Shown here in pieces: positions 1 to 9,467 of a stretch of 32,067 nt of DNA. Origin of the DNA: Phycisphaerales bacterium UBA2402 (GTDB taxonomy: Bacteria; Planctomycetota; Phycisphaerae; Phycisphaerales; UBA1924); contig DDSA01000186.1 in NCBI GenBank assembly GCA_002343715.1, positions 1 through 32,067 of the forward strand, written 5' to 3'. Positions within the stretch are counted from its first letter, which is position 1; each line of letters starts with the position of its first letter. The position numbers and the translations under genes were made by a program. The notes under the pieces were generated by a model, which was given only the letters and a program-made list of their open reading frames with translations, did not search any database and had not been told where the DNA came from.

Positions 1-99
1 CCCGCCGTGCCCCCGCCCGCCCCCGCGCCCAGGCAGGACGTCGACCAGTCCGTCATCGGTTCGCTTCTCTCGGACGGCCCGCCCCAACGCACCCCATGA
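1..99 (+). CDS. 3' end of an unidentified gene, probably the ATPase partner of the downstream ABC permease (partial)
   Basis: Frame 1 is open from the first base and ends in TGA at 97-99. Only about 32 C-terminal residues are visible: a Pro/Ala-rich stretch, then DQSVIGSLLSDGPPQRTP. The stop overlaps the ATG of the next gene as ATGA, so the two are probably translationally coupled. ABC-2 permeases usually follow their ATP-binding subunit, so this is most simply the ATPase, but no ATPase motif lies inside the window and that identity is inference only. It is truncated by the window edge. Confidence 0.6.
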   Translation, partial: PAVPPPAPAPRQDVDQSVIGSLLSDGPPQRTP

Positions 100-2051
100 A
101 GTTCAGCGATCGACTCGCATCACTCAACCGTCTTCAGCAGTCGCGAGGCTTCAAGATCGTCGCGTCGTGCGTGGTTGTTGCCCTGTGCATCGCCGCCGTC
201 CTGGCCTACAGCGTGACCTTCGCGAGCCGCGCCTCCGAGAGCATCATCACCCCGGACAGTCTCCCATTGACCGATCCGCGGGCGGATGCAGATGGTTCTC
301 CGCCGGTCCCCAGACCCGAGTTGGACGCCACCGAGCGCATCGTGAACGACATCCTCGGCACCAAGCAATCCATCGGGGCGGTGACGGTTGGGGTGACGAT
401 CTTCGGTCTGCTCGCGATCATGGTCGTTTGGCTCGGGCTAGGACTTTCCTATCTGGCGTTGGCGCTGTTGGGGGTGGCGCTGGCGGTTGTCTGCATCGCA
501 GCGGGGAGAGGTGCCGACCTGGGGATCGCGGCGGCGGGTCTGGTCGGGCTTTTCGCGGCATTCGCGGCCTTGATGCAGGCGCTCCGATTGGCGTTCGCCG
601 GCTCGGGACCGGTCATGGCGGTGGCGAGGCTGGTCCTGGCAGAGGCGATGCGAATGAAGGTGTCGATCATCTTCATCATCCTGGTGGTGCTGGGCCTGTG
701 CATCCTGCCAATCACCATGGACCAGACGCAGCCCCTCCGCTACAGGGTGCAGTCCTTCCTTCAGTTCTCGACGGCGGGGTCCTTCTGGCTGATCGCCATT
801 CTCGTGCTTTCTTTCTGCGTCTCCACGGTCACACTCGAGCAACGCGACAAGATCATCTGGCAGACCATGACCAAGCCCGTCAAGCCATGGGAGTACATTC
901 TCGGCAAGTGGTTGGGCGTGAGTTCTCTGGCCGCGGCGTTGCTGGTCGTGTCGGCCACAGGCATCTTCGCCTTCACGGAGTATCTCAGGGCGCAGCCCGC
1001 CGTGAACGAGAAGGAGGCGTTCGTCGCCAGCGCCGGCGAGGGCATCACCGAGGACCGGCTGATCCTCGAAACCCAGGTGCTGACCGCCCGCACCGTGGTC
1101 CGCCCCGAACCGCTGCGTCTGAACGAGGAGCAGTTTCAGAAGAACATCGAGGCCCGCATCCGAGCAGAGATGGCCGCCGCCGAGGCCACCATCACCAGCC
1201 CGGAGGTGCTCCGCGCGATGCGGCAGGAAGTATCCGAAAAAGTGGAGGAGAGCCTCCGCAAGGAGGTGCAGATCGAGTACCGCGCGATCCCCCCCGGCGG
1301 GCAGCGTACCTACCGGTTTTTGGGTCTTGGCGCAGCGCGAGACTCAAACCGCCCTCTCATCTTCCGCTTCAAGTTCGACTCGGGGAGCAACCGTCCCGAT
1401 GAGCAGTTCCGGGTCACCTTCAGTTTCACGGGCACGGACCTGCGCGTCCAGCCCGTCACCCTGGGCCAGTTCCAATCGATCCCCGTCTCGCCGATCGTCG
1501 TGGATTCCGAAGGGGGTGTGACGGTCGGCGTCATCAACGGCGACCGGGTCCGCATGGTGGCCAACCCGTCGGACATCGTCTTCTCGCCCAACGCGATGGA
1601 GATCAGTTATTCCTCCGGCGGGTTCCGCACCAACTTCTTCAAGTGCATCGCCGTGCTCTGGCTCAAACTCGCCTTCCTGGCGATGCTGGCGATCTTCGCG
1701 AGTACCTTCCTTTCATTCCCCGTCGCGTGCCTCGTGGCGTTTGCCGTCTTCCTCGCCGCGGAAGGGGCGACGTTTATCTCCAACGCGCTCGAAAACTATT
1801 CGACCGAGGACCACGATGGCAAGACCCTGATCCTTCAGACAGTCGTGGCAAAGATCGCCGAGGTGGTGTCGGGGGCGTTCCGAGTCTATTCGGACCTGCG
1901 GCCCACCGCGCGCATCGTCGATGGGCTGGCCCTCTCCTGGATGGAAATGGCCGGAGGTATCATCGTGCTTTCTGGCGCGACACTGGTCCTCTTTGCCGGC
2001 GCGGTCTATATCTTCCGCCGCCGCGAACTGGCGACCTATTCGGGTCACTGA
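96..2051 (+). CDS. ABC-2 type transporter permease with a long extracytoplasmic insert
   Basis: This 651-residue inner-membrane protein has one hydrophobic segment at about 20-40, three at about 95-165, more at about 186-206 and 228-243, another at 270-293, and C-terminal ones at about 515-560 and 618-640. The segment TLEQRDKIIWQTMTKPVKPW (246-265) followed by EYILGKWLG matches the cytoplasmic coupling region of ABC-2 permeases, as in the Nat/Gld-type exporters. Residues about 295-510 form a large soluble insert, with a charged, probably helical start and a beta-rich remainder. The ATG overlaps the previous stop (ATGA). The substrate cannot be told. The gene converges on secA 104 bp downstream. 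Confidence 0.8.
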   Translation: MKFSDRLASLNRLQQSRGFKIVASCVVVALCIAAVLAYSVTFASRASESIITPDSLPLTDPRADADGSPPVPRPELDATERIVNDILGTKQSIGAVTVGVTIFGLLAIMVVWLGLGLSYLALALLGVALAVVCIAAGRGADLGIAAAGLVGLFAAFAALMQALRLAFAGSGPVMAVARLVLAEAMRMKVSIIFIILVVLGLCILPITMDQTQPLRYRVQSFLQFSTAGSFWLIAILVLSFCVSTVTLEQRDKIIWQTMTKPVKPWEYILGKWLGVSSLAAALLVVSATGIFAFTEYLRAQPAVNEKEAFVASAGEGITEDRLILETQVLTARTVVRPEPLRLNEEQFQKNIEARIRAEMAAAEATITSPEVLRAMRQEVSEKVEESLRKEVQIEYRAIPPGGQRTYRFLGLGAARDSNRPLIFRFKFDSGSNRPDEQFRVTFSFTGTDLRVQPVTLGQFQSIPVSPIVVDSEGGVTVGVINGDRVRMVANPSDIVFSPNAMEISYSSGGFRTNFFKCIAVLWLKLAFLAMLAIFASTFLSFPVACLVAFAVFLAAEGATFISNALENYSTEDHDGKTLILQTVVAKIAEVVSGAFRVYSDLRPTARIVDGLALSWMEMAGGIIVLSGATLVLFAGAVYIFRRRELATYSGH

Positions 2052-2155
2052 TGTACCCCGCAGGCGACTCTTCAGGAAACGGTCACCCCGGCGCGCACCA
2101 TCGCACTTCAGACCGTGAAACCCGGCGTTGATCACCCCGCGCGGTGCGATGCCGC

Positions 2156-5100
2156 TCAGTACATCCCGCCGCCGTCCAGCCCGGGGCCGGAGATGCCCGA
2201 GGTCATGATCCCGCCGCCGGGACGCCCGCCCGCCGGGCGAACCTGCGGTCTGGCCGCGGGTGGCGGGATCGGGCTGATCTTCGCCTTGAAGACATACTCG
2301 GTGACACGGCTCTTGACGGTCTCCATCATGGTGCTGAACATGTGGCTGCCCTCGCGCTTGTACTCGATGCGGGGGTCGTTCTGACTGAACGCACGGAAGT
2401 TGATGGAGTCCCTCAACTGGTCCATCGCGTAGAGGTGATCCTTCCACGCGCTGTCGAGGGTGTCCAGGATCAGCGTCCGCTCGAAGTAGAGAAGCTCGGC
2501 CCGCAGGATGTTCTCCACACGCGCCCGGATGGCGTCGATCCGTTCCTGGCCCTCCAGGTACTTCATCGACTCGGGCAGCGGCATCTGGAAGCGTGACTGG
2601 AAATGCGATTCGAGATCGGCATCGGTCTTGCACGCCTCGGCGTCGGCGATCTCCTGTTCGAGCCGCTTGTCCGCGACGAACTTCTCGCTCGCGGACAGAA
2701 GGTCCTGCCGCACCTTCGTGGGCGTCGATGTCTTGAAAATATCCGGCGTCCAGCCCATGCCGAATCGGTTGTTGGCCCACGCGAGAAGATGCTGCCCAGC
2801 CTCGGCCGGGTTCTGGCGCATCATCAGTTGAGTGAGTTGCATGGCGAAATCGACGGGATACTCGACCTCTCGGCGGGTGTAGATGCCTTCCACGCGACGC
2901 ATGAGCATCGCGGTGACTCCGTCCCCGCCGTCGGCCTCTCCTTTGCGTGCCTTCACAATCTCCTCGGTCGGTACGTCGAACTCCAGCGTGTTCCGGACCC
3001 AACCCGAGAGTTCCGCCGCGCCGTAGTTGGGCACCACGTACGCCGCCAGGCCCGACAGGTCCGCGCCGCGGATGGAGCGAAGGGCCGCCTCTTCCAGCAG
3101 ACGCTGCACCTCCTGCCGCTCCGCGGCCCCTCCCGACCGAAGACTGTCGGGAGCGATCTCGATCCCGAAGCGGGACTTGGCCCAGCGGCACAGGCCCGCC
3201 GCGTCGAAATCGACCGCGACCTCCGATCCCTCGCTGGGCATGTACTCGCCCAGCGTCAGGTGGATGGACTGCCTGGCTTCGTACTCGGCCTCGGCGAGGA
3301 TGGTGCGCTCGATGTCCGCGAGTTCCTTGCCCCGCAGCCGCTCGTGAGGGATCGAGCACTCGAGTTTGCTCTTGGCGAACTCGGCCGCGCACTGGGCGGG
3401 ATAGTCCGGGTCGAGGTACGTGTCCACCGCCTGATCGACCGTCTCCTTGATGAACTCGAAGATCAGCCCCTTCACGTCGCGCCCCTCGAGGGCCCGCTGC
3501 CTCAGGCCATAGAAGGCCTGACGCTGATGCTCCATGACCTCGTCGTACTCCAGCACGTTCTTGCGGATCTGGAAGTTGCGCTCCTCGACCTTCCGCTGCG
3601 CACGCTCGACCGACTTGCTCAGCATCGGGTGCTCGATCGAGTCCCCTTCCTTCATGCCCATGCGGGCCAGGAACTTCATCGTCGTCTCGCCCGCGAAGTA
3701 CTTCATCAGGTCGTCGTCGAGCGCCACGAAGAAACGGCTCGATCCCTTGTCCCCCTGCCGTCCGCCGCGGCCGCGCAGCTGGTTGTCGATCCGCCGGGCC
3801 TCGTGCCGCTCGGTGCCGATCACGTGCAGCCCACCCATGTCCTCGATGGTGCTGAACCAGCGGATGCGGTGGAGCAGGAACCGCCCGTTCTCGTCGAGCG
3901 AGCGGCGCAGTTCCTCGGCATCGGCGCCGGCGATCTGCTTCTCGGTCATCCAGGTGTGCGTGACCGCCCAATGCCTCAGCAGCGAGTGTTCAAGTTCCGC
4001 GAACGGCATGCTCTCGGCCGATTTCTTGTCGATGCCGAGTTCCTTCGTGGCGATCTTGCGGAAGACCCCTTCGCGCAGCTGCTCATCGGTGGAGTCCACC
4101 GTGACCGAGGCGGGGCAGATCGAACGCCTCAGCCAGTGATCCAGCAGGGTGGCCCGGCTGATGGACCCGAGTTTGATGTCGGTGCCGCGTCCGGCCATGT
4201 TGGTGGCGATCATCACGCTCCCCAACTGGCCCGCGTTCTCGACGATGTTTCCCTCGCGTTCATGCTGCTTGGCGTTGAGCACCTCGTGCTTGATCTGATG
4301 ACGCTGGGCGAGCATCTGGCTGAGTTTCTCGCTTTTCTCCACGCTCGTCGTGCCCACCAGCACGGGCCGCCCGCAATCGTGGAAAGCCTTGATCTCGTCC
4401 ACGATCCGCGACCACTTGTCCTTGCCCGTGAGGAAGACAATGTCATCGAAATCGGTGCGGATCACCGGGCGGTTCGTGGGGATGGCCACCACGTCGAGTT
4501 TGTAGATGTCGTGAAACTCCTGCGCCTCGGTATCCGCCGTGCCCGTCATGCCCGCCAGGCGCTTGTACATCTTGAAGAAGTTCTGGATGGTGACGGTGGC
4601 GACGGTCTGCGTCTCCTGCTTGATCGGCACCTTTTCCTTGCACTCGATCGCCTGGTGCAGGCCGTCGGACCATTGCCTCCCGACCATCGGCCGGCCCGTG
4701 TTGACGTCCACGATCACGACAGACGGCTCGGTGCGGCCCGTCTGCGGGTTCTGCGCGGGCATGATGATGTAGTCCTTGTCGCGCTCGTAGACCGTGTGGG
4801 CGCGCAGCGCCTGCTCCAGAAGGTGGGGCAGATCGATATTCTCATCCACGTAGAACGACCCCACCTGAGCCGTGCGCTGGGCCTCGCTCACGCCCTCGTG
4901 AGTCAGGTGTGTCTGCTTTCGTTCGTCCTTCACCTCGAAGTACTGCGTGTGCTGGTCGCGCCCGCGCTCCAGCGAGGGCAGTTCGGTTTTGGCCGTCTCC
5001 AACTGCTTCTGGATGGCGGGGATCTGGGACTTGTCCCGCGTCTGCCGGATGTCCCCCTCGAAACCCTTGATGCGCATCTTGCAGCGCTCCACCACCTTGT

Positions 5101-6124
5101 TCGCCTCCGTCCAGGGACGCTGCTTCTCCACCAGGTGGCGGGCCAACCGGTCGGCCAGTTCGTATCGGGGTGTGTCCTCGTGCGCCTGGCCGGAGATGAT
5201 CAGCGGCGTGCGGGCCTCGTCGATCAGGATGCTGTCCACCTCGTCCACGATGGCGAAGTGCCGCTTCTTCTGGACCTGCTGCTCCACGCTCCGCTTCATA
5301 TTGTCGCGAAGGTAATCAAACCCGAACTCAGCCGTGGTGCCGTACACCACATCGCAGCGGTACATGATCCGCTTCTCGTCCTCGTTCTGCATGTGCTGGG
5401 GATGGATGGCGCCCACCGTAAGCCCCAGCGCCCAGAAGAACGGGAACGTCCAGTCGCGGTCGCGCTGAACAAGGTAATCGTTCACCGTCACGACGTGGAT
5501 CCTCATCCGCTGCACCGCCGCGAGGTAACACGCCAGCGGGGCCACGATCGTCTTGCCCTCACCCGTGCGCATCTCCGCGATCTTTCCCTGCGTCAGCACC
5601 ATGCCGCCGATGAGTTGTACGTCGAACGGTCGGGCACGAAAGGGGGGGCGGCTCTCGGGGTAGATCTCGCGCACAGCCTCGTACAGCTCCGGCGGGATGT
5701 CCACCTGCATGAAGCCCGGAACGGGACCGTTGCACCCTTGGAACTCGCCGAACGGCGGCGCTGGTTCCTTCGCGTCGATCTCCGCCTTGACGCGGTCGTA
5801 CAGCGACCGGGCCGCGGAGGGAAGCACCGACGGGTCGAAGCTGAACTTCGGATTGAAGATAGCGCGGATGCCCACCGCGCGATCCATCGCCTCTCGCGCC
5901 ACCGCGAATGTGCCTACGAGCAGGTCGTCAGGTTGCGCTCCCGCGTCAAGTTTGGACCGAAACTCGTGCACCTTGCCTCGGATCTCCGCATCTGTCAGGC
6001 GCCGAATCTCCGGCTCCAGGGCGTTGATGGCGTTGACGCGCTGGGTGTATTTCTTGACAAAGCGGTCGTTGCGCGTGCCGATAATTTTGTTCAGGATCGG
6101 CCCGATGAGGGGAATCTGTGGCAT
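2156..6124 (-). CDS. secA: Preprotein translocase ATPase SecA, enlarged form
   Basis: SecA is the motor that pushes unfolded preproteins through SecYEG. The start MPQIPLIGPILNKIIG at 6124 fits SecA N-termini; the open frame runs 17 codons further upstream without family similarity. The product is 1322 residues, against about 900 in E. coli. Visible motifs are Walker A MRTGEGKT (185-192), the DEAD-type box DEVDS (294-298), RLAGMTGTADTE (522-533), TNMAGRGTDIKLG (641-653) and IGTERHEARRIDNQLRGRGG. Extra length lies between about 88 and 165, in the region after 315, between GTDIKLG and GGLHVIG (110 residues against about 35 in E. coli), and in the wing/scaffold. The C-terminus is Pro/Gly/Met-rich, without the Cys-rich zinc SEC-C motif. 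Large SecA proteins are familiar in planctomycetes. The upstream region shows no clear Shine-Dalgarno site. Confidence 0.97.
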   Translation of the reverse strand: MPQIPLIGPILNKIIGTRNDRFVKKYTQRVNAINALEPEIRRLTDAEIRGKVHEFRSKLDAGAQPDDLLVGTFAVAREAMDRAVGIRAIFNPKFSFDPSVLPSAARSLYDRVKAEIDAKEPAPPFGEFQGCNGPVPGFMQVDIPPELYEAVREIYPESRPPFRARPFDVQLIGGMVLTQGKIAEMRTGEGKTIVAPLACYLAAVQRMRIHVVTVNDYLVQRDRDWTFPFFWALGLTVGAIHPQHMQNEDEKRIMYRCDVVYGTTAEFGFDYLRDNMKRSVEQQVQKKRHFAIVDEVDSILIDEARTPLIISGQAHEDTPRYELADRLARHLVEKQRPWTEANKVVERCKMRIKGFEGDIRQTRDKSQIPAIQKQLETAKTELPSLERGRDQHTQYFEVKDERKQTHLTHEGVSEAQRTAQVGSFYVDENIDLPHLLEQALRAHTVYERDKDYIIMPAQNPQTGRTEPSVVIVDVNTGRPMVGRQWSDGLHQAIECKEKVPIKQETQTVATVTIQNFFKMYKRLAGMTGTADTEAQEFHDIYKLDVVAIPTNRPVIRTDFDDIVFLTGKDKWSRIVDEIKAFHDCGRPVLVGTTSVEKSEKLSQMLAQRHQIKHEVLNAKQHEREGNIVENAGQLGSVMIATNMAGRGTDIKLGSISRATLLDHWLRRSICPASVTVDSTDEQLREGVFRKIATKELGIDKKSAESMPFAELEHSLLRHWAVTHTWMTEKQIAGADAEELRRSLDENGRFLLHRIRWFSTIEDMGGLHVIGTERHEARRIDNQLRGRGGRQGDKGSSRFFVALDDDLMKYFAGETTMKFLARMGMKEGDSIEHPMLSKSVERAQRKVEERNFQIRKNVLEYDEVMEHQRQAFYGLRQRALEGRDVKGLIFEFIKETVDQAVDTYLDPDYPAQCAAEFAKSKLECSIPHERLRGKELADIERTILAEAEYEARQSIHLTLGEYMPSEGSEVAVDFDAAGLCRWAKSRFGIEIAPDSLRSGGAAERQEVQRLLEEAALRSIRGADLSGLAAYVVPNYGAAELSGWVRNTLEFDVPTEEIVKARKGEADGGDGVTAMLMRRVEGIYTRREVEYPVDFAMQLTQLMMRQNPAEAGQHLLAWANNRFGMGWTPDIFKTSTPTKVRQDLLSASEKFVADKRLEQEIADAEACKTDADLESHFQSRFQMPLPESMKYLEGQERIDAIRARVENILRAELLYFERTLILDTLDSAWKDHLYAMDQLRDSINFRAFSQNDPRIEYKREGSHMFSTMMETVKSRVTEYVFKAKISPIPPPAARPQVRPAGGRPGGGIMTSGISGPGLDGGGMY

Positions 6125-6289
6125 GTCGGATCTCGGAAGTGCGCACCCGGTGTCCGGGCTGCGCGAAGGGTGCACGCGATCGCGGCATGGGCCTGCAGAA
6201 CGCGCGCGGATGGTCTGAATGGAATGAGAACGGCAATCCCTGCGGCCCGAACGGGCATCACGATCGGAAGCGCGATGCGCGGGAAACGA

Positions 6290-6649
6290 TCAGGCTCCGA
6301 AGGCAGGCGGGGGAAGACTTGTCAACTGCACCAACGGACGACGAGGGCGTTGCGTTGCGGACCACCGCGGCGCCTTCTGCGCGGCGGCCGATCCCTCTGT
6401 TCGCTGTTTCGCCGAGATAAGGCTCGCCGCGACCGGAACCACTCGCTGCCGTTTGTGCTGCCTCTCTTGACGAACGGTCAGCGGCACGGCGGGCGTGCGG
6501 GCGTCATCGAGGGCCGCACGCACCGAAACTTGTGCAACCTCGAGCCGCACGGCCGGAATCTGCATCGCCAGCGCCACCACCAGGAGCAGGGATAACCCGC
6601 GGAGGGTGGCTCGCGAAGGAACGGAGCGATTGGTGGCTGAGGACGACAC
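6290..6649 (-). CDS. Hypothetical small protein with one N-terminal hydrophobic segment
   Basis: This open frame of 119 residues begins with GTG at 6649. After a short polar, Arg-containing start it has a hydrophobic stretch LRGLSLLLVVALAMQI (17-32), then a basic, Arg/Gln/Pro-rich tail with no recognised domain. The first half uses GC-ending codons like the neighbouring genes, which supports coding. There is no in-frame ATG near the start and no clear Shine-Dalgarno site. It lies 165 bp upstream of secA on the same strand. It could be a small membrane-anchored protein or a chance frame in high-GC DNA. Confidence 0.35.
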   Translation of the reverse strand: MSSSATNRSVPSRATLRGLSLLLVVALAMQIPAVRLEVAQVSVRAALDDARTPAVPLTVRQERQHKRQRVVPVAASLISAKQRTEGSAAAQKAPRWSATQRPRRPLVQLTSLPPPAFGA

Positions 6650-6789
6650 GTTCGGTACTAAGGATATCGGCGTTCCCGCCTTGAATGCGAATGGAATGCC
6701 GCGATTCGCCTCACTTCAATCAGGTGACGAAGTGATGGTCCGCATGTTCGGAATATGATCGGTTATTGTAGCAATACTTTTCAGATTAC

Positions 6790-7695
6790 TTAATCTTCCG
6801 GCACGTTCGGCCCGCTCACGATCTCTCGGAATAACTTCCGAATCTTCTTCGTCGTAGGTCCTTCGCCGCCCTTGCCGATCCGGGTATCGTCGATGTGATT
6901 GACGGCGATGACTTCCGCGGCGGTACCGGTCAGGAACACCTCGTCGGCTTTCAGCACTTCTTCGATCCGCAACGAGGACTCGACGGCCTCGATGCCCAGC
7001 TGCGGGCAGAGGGTGTCGAGCACGAAACGGCGCGTGATGCCGTTGAGCATTCCGTCATCGATCGGCGGCGTATACACCTTGCCCTTCTTGATGATGAAGA
7101 TATTGTCACCGGTGCACTCGGTGACATACCCCTCGGTGTTGAGCATGATCGCCTCATCGCACCCCTGCTCGATGGCCTCGACCTTGGCGAGGATGTTGTT
7201 CAGGTAGTTCAGGCTCTTGACGCGCGGATCAAGGCAGGCGATCGGCGTCTTGGGCCTCTTGGCCAGCACCACCCGCATGCCTGTTTCGTAGAACTCGGGC
7301 TTGTAGAGGCTGATCTGATCCGCGATGCAGATGATGCCGGGGACCGGGCACCGGCGGGGGTCAAGCCCAAGCGTGCCGAAGCCCCGTGTCACCACCAGAC
7401 GGATGTACCCCTCCTTGATCCCGTTGACCTCGATGCACTCGCGCTGGATCGCTTCCATCTCCTCCTTGGTGATCGGGATCTTGAGCGCGATCTGCTCGGC
7501 ACAATGGAAGAGACGGTCGATGTGCTGCTGGCACTTGAAGATCTTGCCCTGATAGACCCGGATCCCCTCAAAGACCCCATCCCCGTACAGCAGGCCATGG
7601 TCATAGACACTCACCATCGCTTGGTTCTTGGGCAGCAGTTTGCCGTTGACCCACACCAGGGGCTTCTCCCCGATCTCCTCGGGGCTGGGCCACAT
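6790..7695 (-). CDS. ilvE: Branched-chain amino acid aminotransferase (PLP fold type IV)
   Basis: This enzyme makes or degrades leucine, isoleucine and valine by exchanging the amino group between the 2-oxo acids and glutamate. The 301-residue product from ATG 7695 has the class-IV pattern: VWVNGK, SVYDHGLLYGDGVFEG (29-44), the Schiff-base lysine in RVKSLNYLNN (K160), the glutamate motif TEGYVTECTGDNIF (187-200) and LNGITRR. The frame extends to a TTG at 7782 with a poor AAGGG upstream; those 29 extra residues are low-complexity Ser/Pro/Ala, so I prefer the ATG, which gives the usual family length. D-amino acid transaminase and aminodeoxychorismate lyase share the fold, but the overall pattern fits BCAT best. 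Confidence 0.88.
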   Translation of the reverse strand: MWPSPEEIGEKPLVWVNGKLLPKNQAMVSVYDHGLLYGDGVFEGIRVYQGKIFKCQQHIDRLFHCAEQIALKIPITKEEMEAIQRECIEVNGIKEGYIRLVVTRGFGTLGLDPRRCPVPGIICIADQISLYKPEFYETGMRVVLAKRPKTPIACLDPRVKSLNYLNNILAKVEAIEQGCDEAIMLNTEGYVTECTGDNIFIIKKGKVYTPPIDDGMLNGITRRFVLDTLCPQLGIEAVESSLRIEEVLKADEVFLTGTAAEVIAVNHIDDTRIGKGGEGPTTKKIRKLFREIVSGPNVPED

Positions 7696-7902
7696 GGCCG
7701 CAAGGCGCGCCGGCACGCGACCCGGGCCCGCGATCGGCGCGGACGAGCTCACACTGGGAGAGACGGATTGAGAAGTCTTCAAGGCGGTCCCTTTCGAGCG
7801 GTGGGGGCGGTGCCACGCCGATCCGCCACGCGGCGGCGTTCACTCAAGGGTAGGCGATTTCATCCCGCGCGCCAAGAGAAAACCCGAACCTGACCCGGAG
7901 TG

Positions 7903-8493
7903 TTACGCCGCCGCGGCACGCGCCCCGATACGCCGATTCGCCATCGCGCCGCGCCGACGCCACCACACGACCACCATCGCCACCACAGCCAAGAGCAAGC
8001 AGCCCGCGATGATCGGCGCAATGACCGCCAGGACCGAAAGCACGGCCGCGATCGCACTCTGAAACGCCGAGATGATCGGGTTTAGGATGCCCCCGGTCGT
8101 CACCGTGCTCGCCCCGCGCGTCGTGACATTGAGCGCCTGCGCGGCCGCCGCCGTGCCTCCCCCGGCAACCAGCGCCGAGCCCCACGTCAGAAACGGTCCC
8201 ATGTCCCCGAACTGCGAGGCCGCAGCCAAGGTCCCGCCGACCACCGCCGCCGGGCTGGCGACCGTATCCAATGCATGGTCCACCCATGGGATCCAATACG
8301 CCGCCATTTCGAGCACGCTGGCGGTGCCCAGCGCGATCAACGCCGGCGTCGATGAGACAAACGACACGCTCTCCCCCAGAGAGACCAGCCCCGCTCTCGC
8401 CCCCAGCCCGAGTACAAGCAGGGGTACGAACACTCGAAACCCGCACGCCGCCGCGAGTCCAAGTCCGACGCAGAGGCCCAGGAGGGTGTCCAT
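7903..8493 (-). CDS. DUF4126 family membrane protein
   Basis: The 196-residue protein is almost entirely hydrophobic, with about five membrane segments rich in Ala, Gly and Val. The N-terminus LGLAAACGFRVFVPLLVLG and the following VLEMAAYWIPWVDHALD resemble DUF4126 proteins, whose function is unknown. The Arg-rich C-terminus after WWRRRG is probably cytoplasmic. It starts at ATG 8493 with no evident Shine-Dalgarno site. The next gene downstream on the same strand is ilvE, about 200 bp away, so cotranscription is possible but unproven. Confidence 0.75.
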   Translation of the reverse strand: MDTLLGLCVGLGLAAACGFRVFVPLLVLGLGARAGLVSLGESVSFVSSTPALIALGTASVLEMAAYWIPWVDHALDTVASPAAVVGGTLAAASQFGDMGPFLTWGSALVAGGGTAAAAQALNVTTRGASTVTTGGILNPIISAFQSAIAAVLSVLAVIAPIIAGCLLLAVVAMVVVWWRRRGAMANRRIGARAAAA

Positions 8494-8600
8494 GCAGCGG
8501 GTTATTGGGGAACTACGGGTGTGTGTTTCGCACGCGGATGACGGGCGAAAGCCGCCTCATCACATTGAGATAACTTGTTGATCGGGAGTTTCGGCCGCGT

Positions 8601-9467
8601 TCAGCCCGAGCCCGATGCGCCAGAATCCCCGAATCGCGCCAGGTAATGCCAGAGACGTTTCAGACTCTGAGGATCGTGCCGTCCGGCGGCTTCGCCGATC
8701 TCTCTCGGAGTCAACCAACCGTTGACCGCCAGTTGCCGCCCCAGCCGAACATACTCCGGACCTCGATAGTCCGCGTGTCGAACAAGCACTTCCGTGTGAA
8801 GCCGGAATCCCCCGTGCCAGTCCAGTTCACACGGCAAGGTCCGAGCCAGGCGCTCAATGTCCGTCCCGCGGTAGCAGGGGTCGAGTACGATGGCTTCGAC
8901 ATCTTTTTGCACTTCAACACGACCGTGTACGTGCGCCTCGATGTACTGGTCCAGCGGATCGCCGTTCCACACGGCCCCACGGGCCGCGGCGATCACCGCC
9001 ATTCTCTCCGCCACGCCGAAGTGCCGCGGCTCGTACACACTGTCCGGAAAGCAGAACGTTGTTCGCGAGAGGACGTGGGCCGCGAGGCGAAGATACGCCG
9101 AACCGAACCGGGGCGAGGCACCTGTACTCCGTCGAAGGTCATTGAGGGCCCCATACTTGGGGCGATCTTCCGCCGGGGAGTCGTCGTACGCCCCCGCGAA
9201 GATGCGGCTTTCCCACTTCCACCGGTCCCCGCCCGGATGCGCGGTCAAACTCCCGTTGCTGGTCCCGGTCTCGTACTGCGATCGGTACTGACCATCGCTG
9301 CACAGGCTGGCCAGGACTCGACCCCCGCCGAAAATCCCATCCGGGTGAAACTGCAGCGTAACCCGTAATGTCGGATCAATGCAACCGCCCGAGGAGAGCG
9401 CCTTGACATGCGAAACGGCCCGATCGATGCGGGTGTCCGCGTGGATGGGTTCAGAGTCGAGTGACAT
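8601..9467 (-). CDS. DUF3626 family protein
   Basis: The 288-residue soluble protein matches the conserved pattern I know for DUF3626: HADTRIDRAVSHVKAL near the N-terminus, LQFHPD, YRSQYETGTSNGSLTAHPGG, SRIFAGAYDD, RPKYGALNDLRRSTGASPRFGSAYLRL written in short blocks, and a C-terminal block with YIEAHVHG. The family has no assigned reaction to my knowledge; its conserved His, Asp, Glu and Arg residues suggest an enzyme. The frame can also start at a TTG at 9503, but the ATG at 9467 gives a start closer to the conserved block. It is transcribed divergently from modA with 144 bp between the starts. Confidence 0.75.
   Translation of the reverse strand: MSLDSEPIHADTRIDRAVSHVKALSSGGCIDPTLRVTLQFHPDGIFGGGRVLASLCSDGQYRSQYETGTSNGSLTAHPGGDRWKWESRIFAGAYDDSPAEDRPKYGALNDLRRSTGASPRFGSAYLRLAAHVLSRTTFCFPDSVYEPRHFGVAERMAVIAAARGAVWNGDPLDQYIEAHVHGRVEVQKDVEAIVLDPCYRGTDIERLARTLPCELDWHGGFRLHTEVLVRHADYRGPEYVRLGRQLAVNGWLTPREIGEAAGRHDPQSLKRLWHYLARFGDSGASGSG

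Noticed and set aside
1713..3971. A 752-codon minus-strand frame overlapping secA and the ABC permease
   Set aside because: It is a shifted frame of secA: Arg/Gly-rich with no domain, and it continues across the intergenic gap and into the end of the opposite gene.
2603..6595. A 1330-codon open frame antisense to secA
   Set aside because: It is a mirror of the secA codon pattern in GC-rich DNA. The translation is His/Arg/Leu-rich without any family motif, and secA is certain on the other strand.
6895..7893. A 332-codon plus-strand frame antisense to ilvE
   Set aside because: It shows only the mirrored codon pattern of the aminotransferase.
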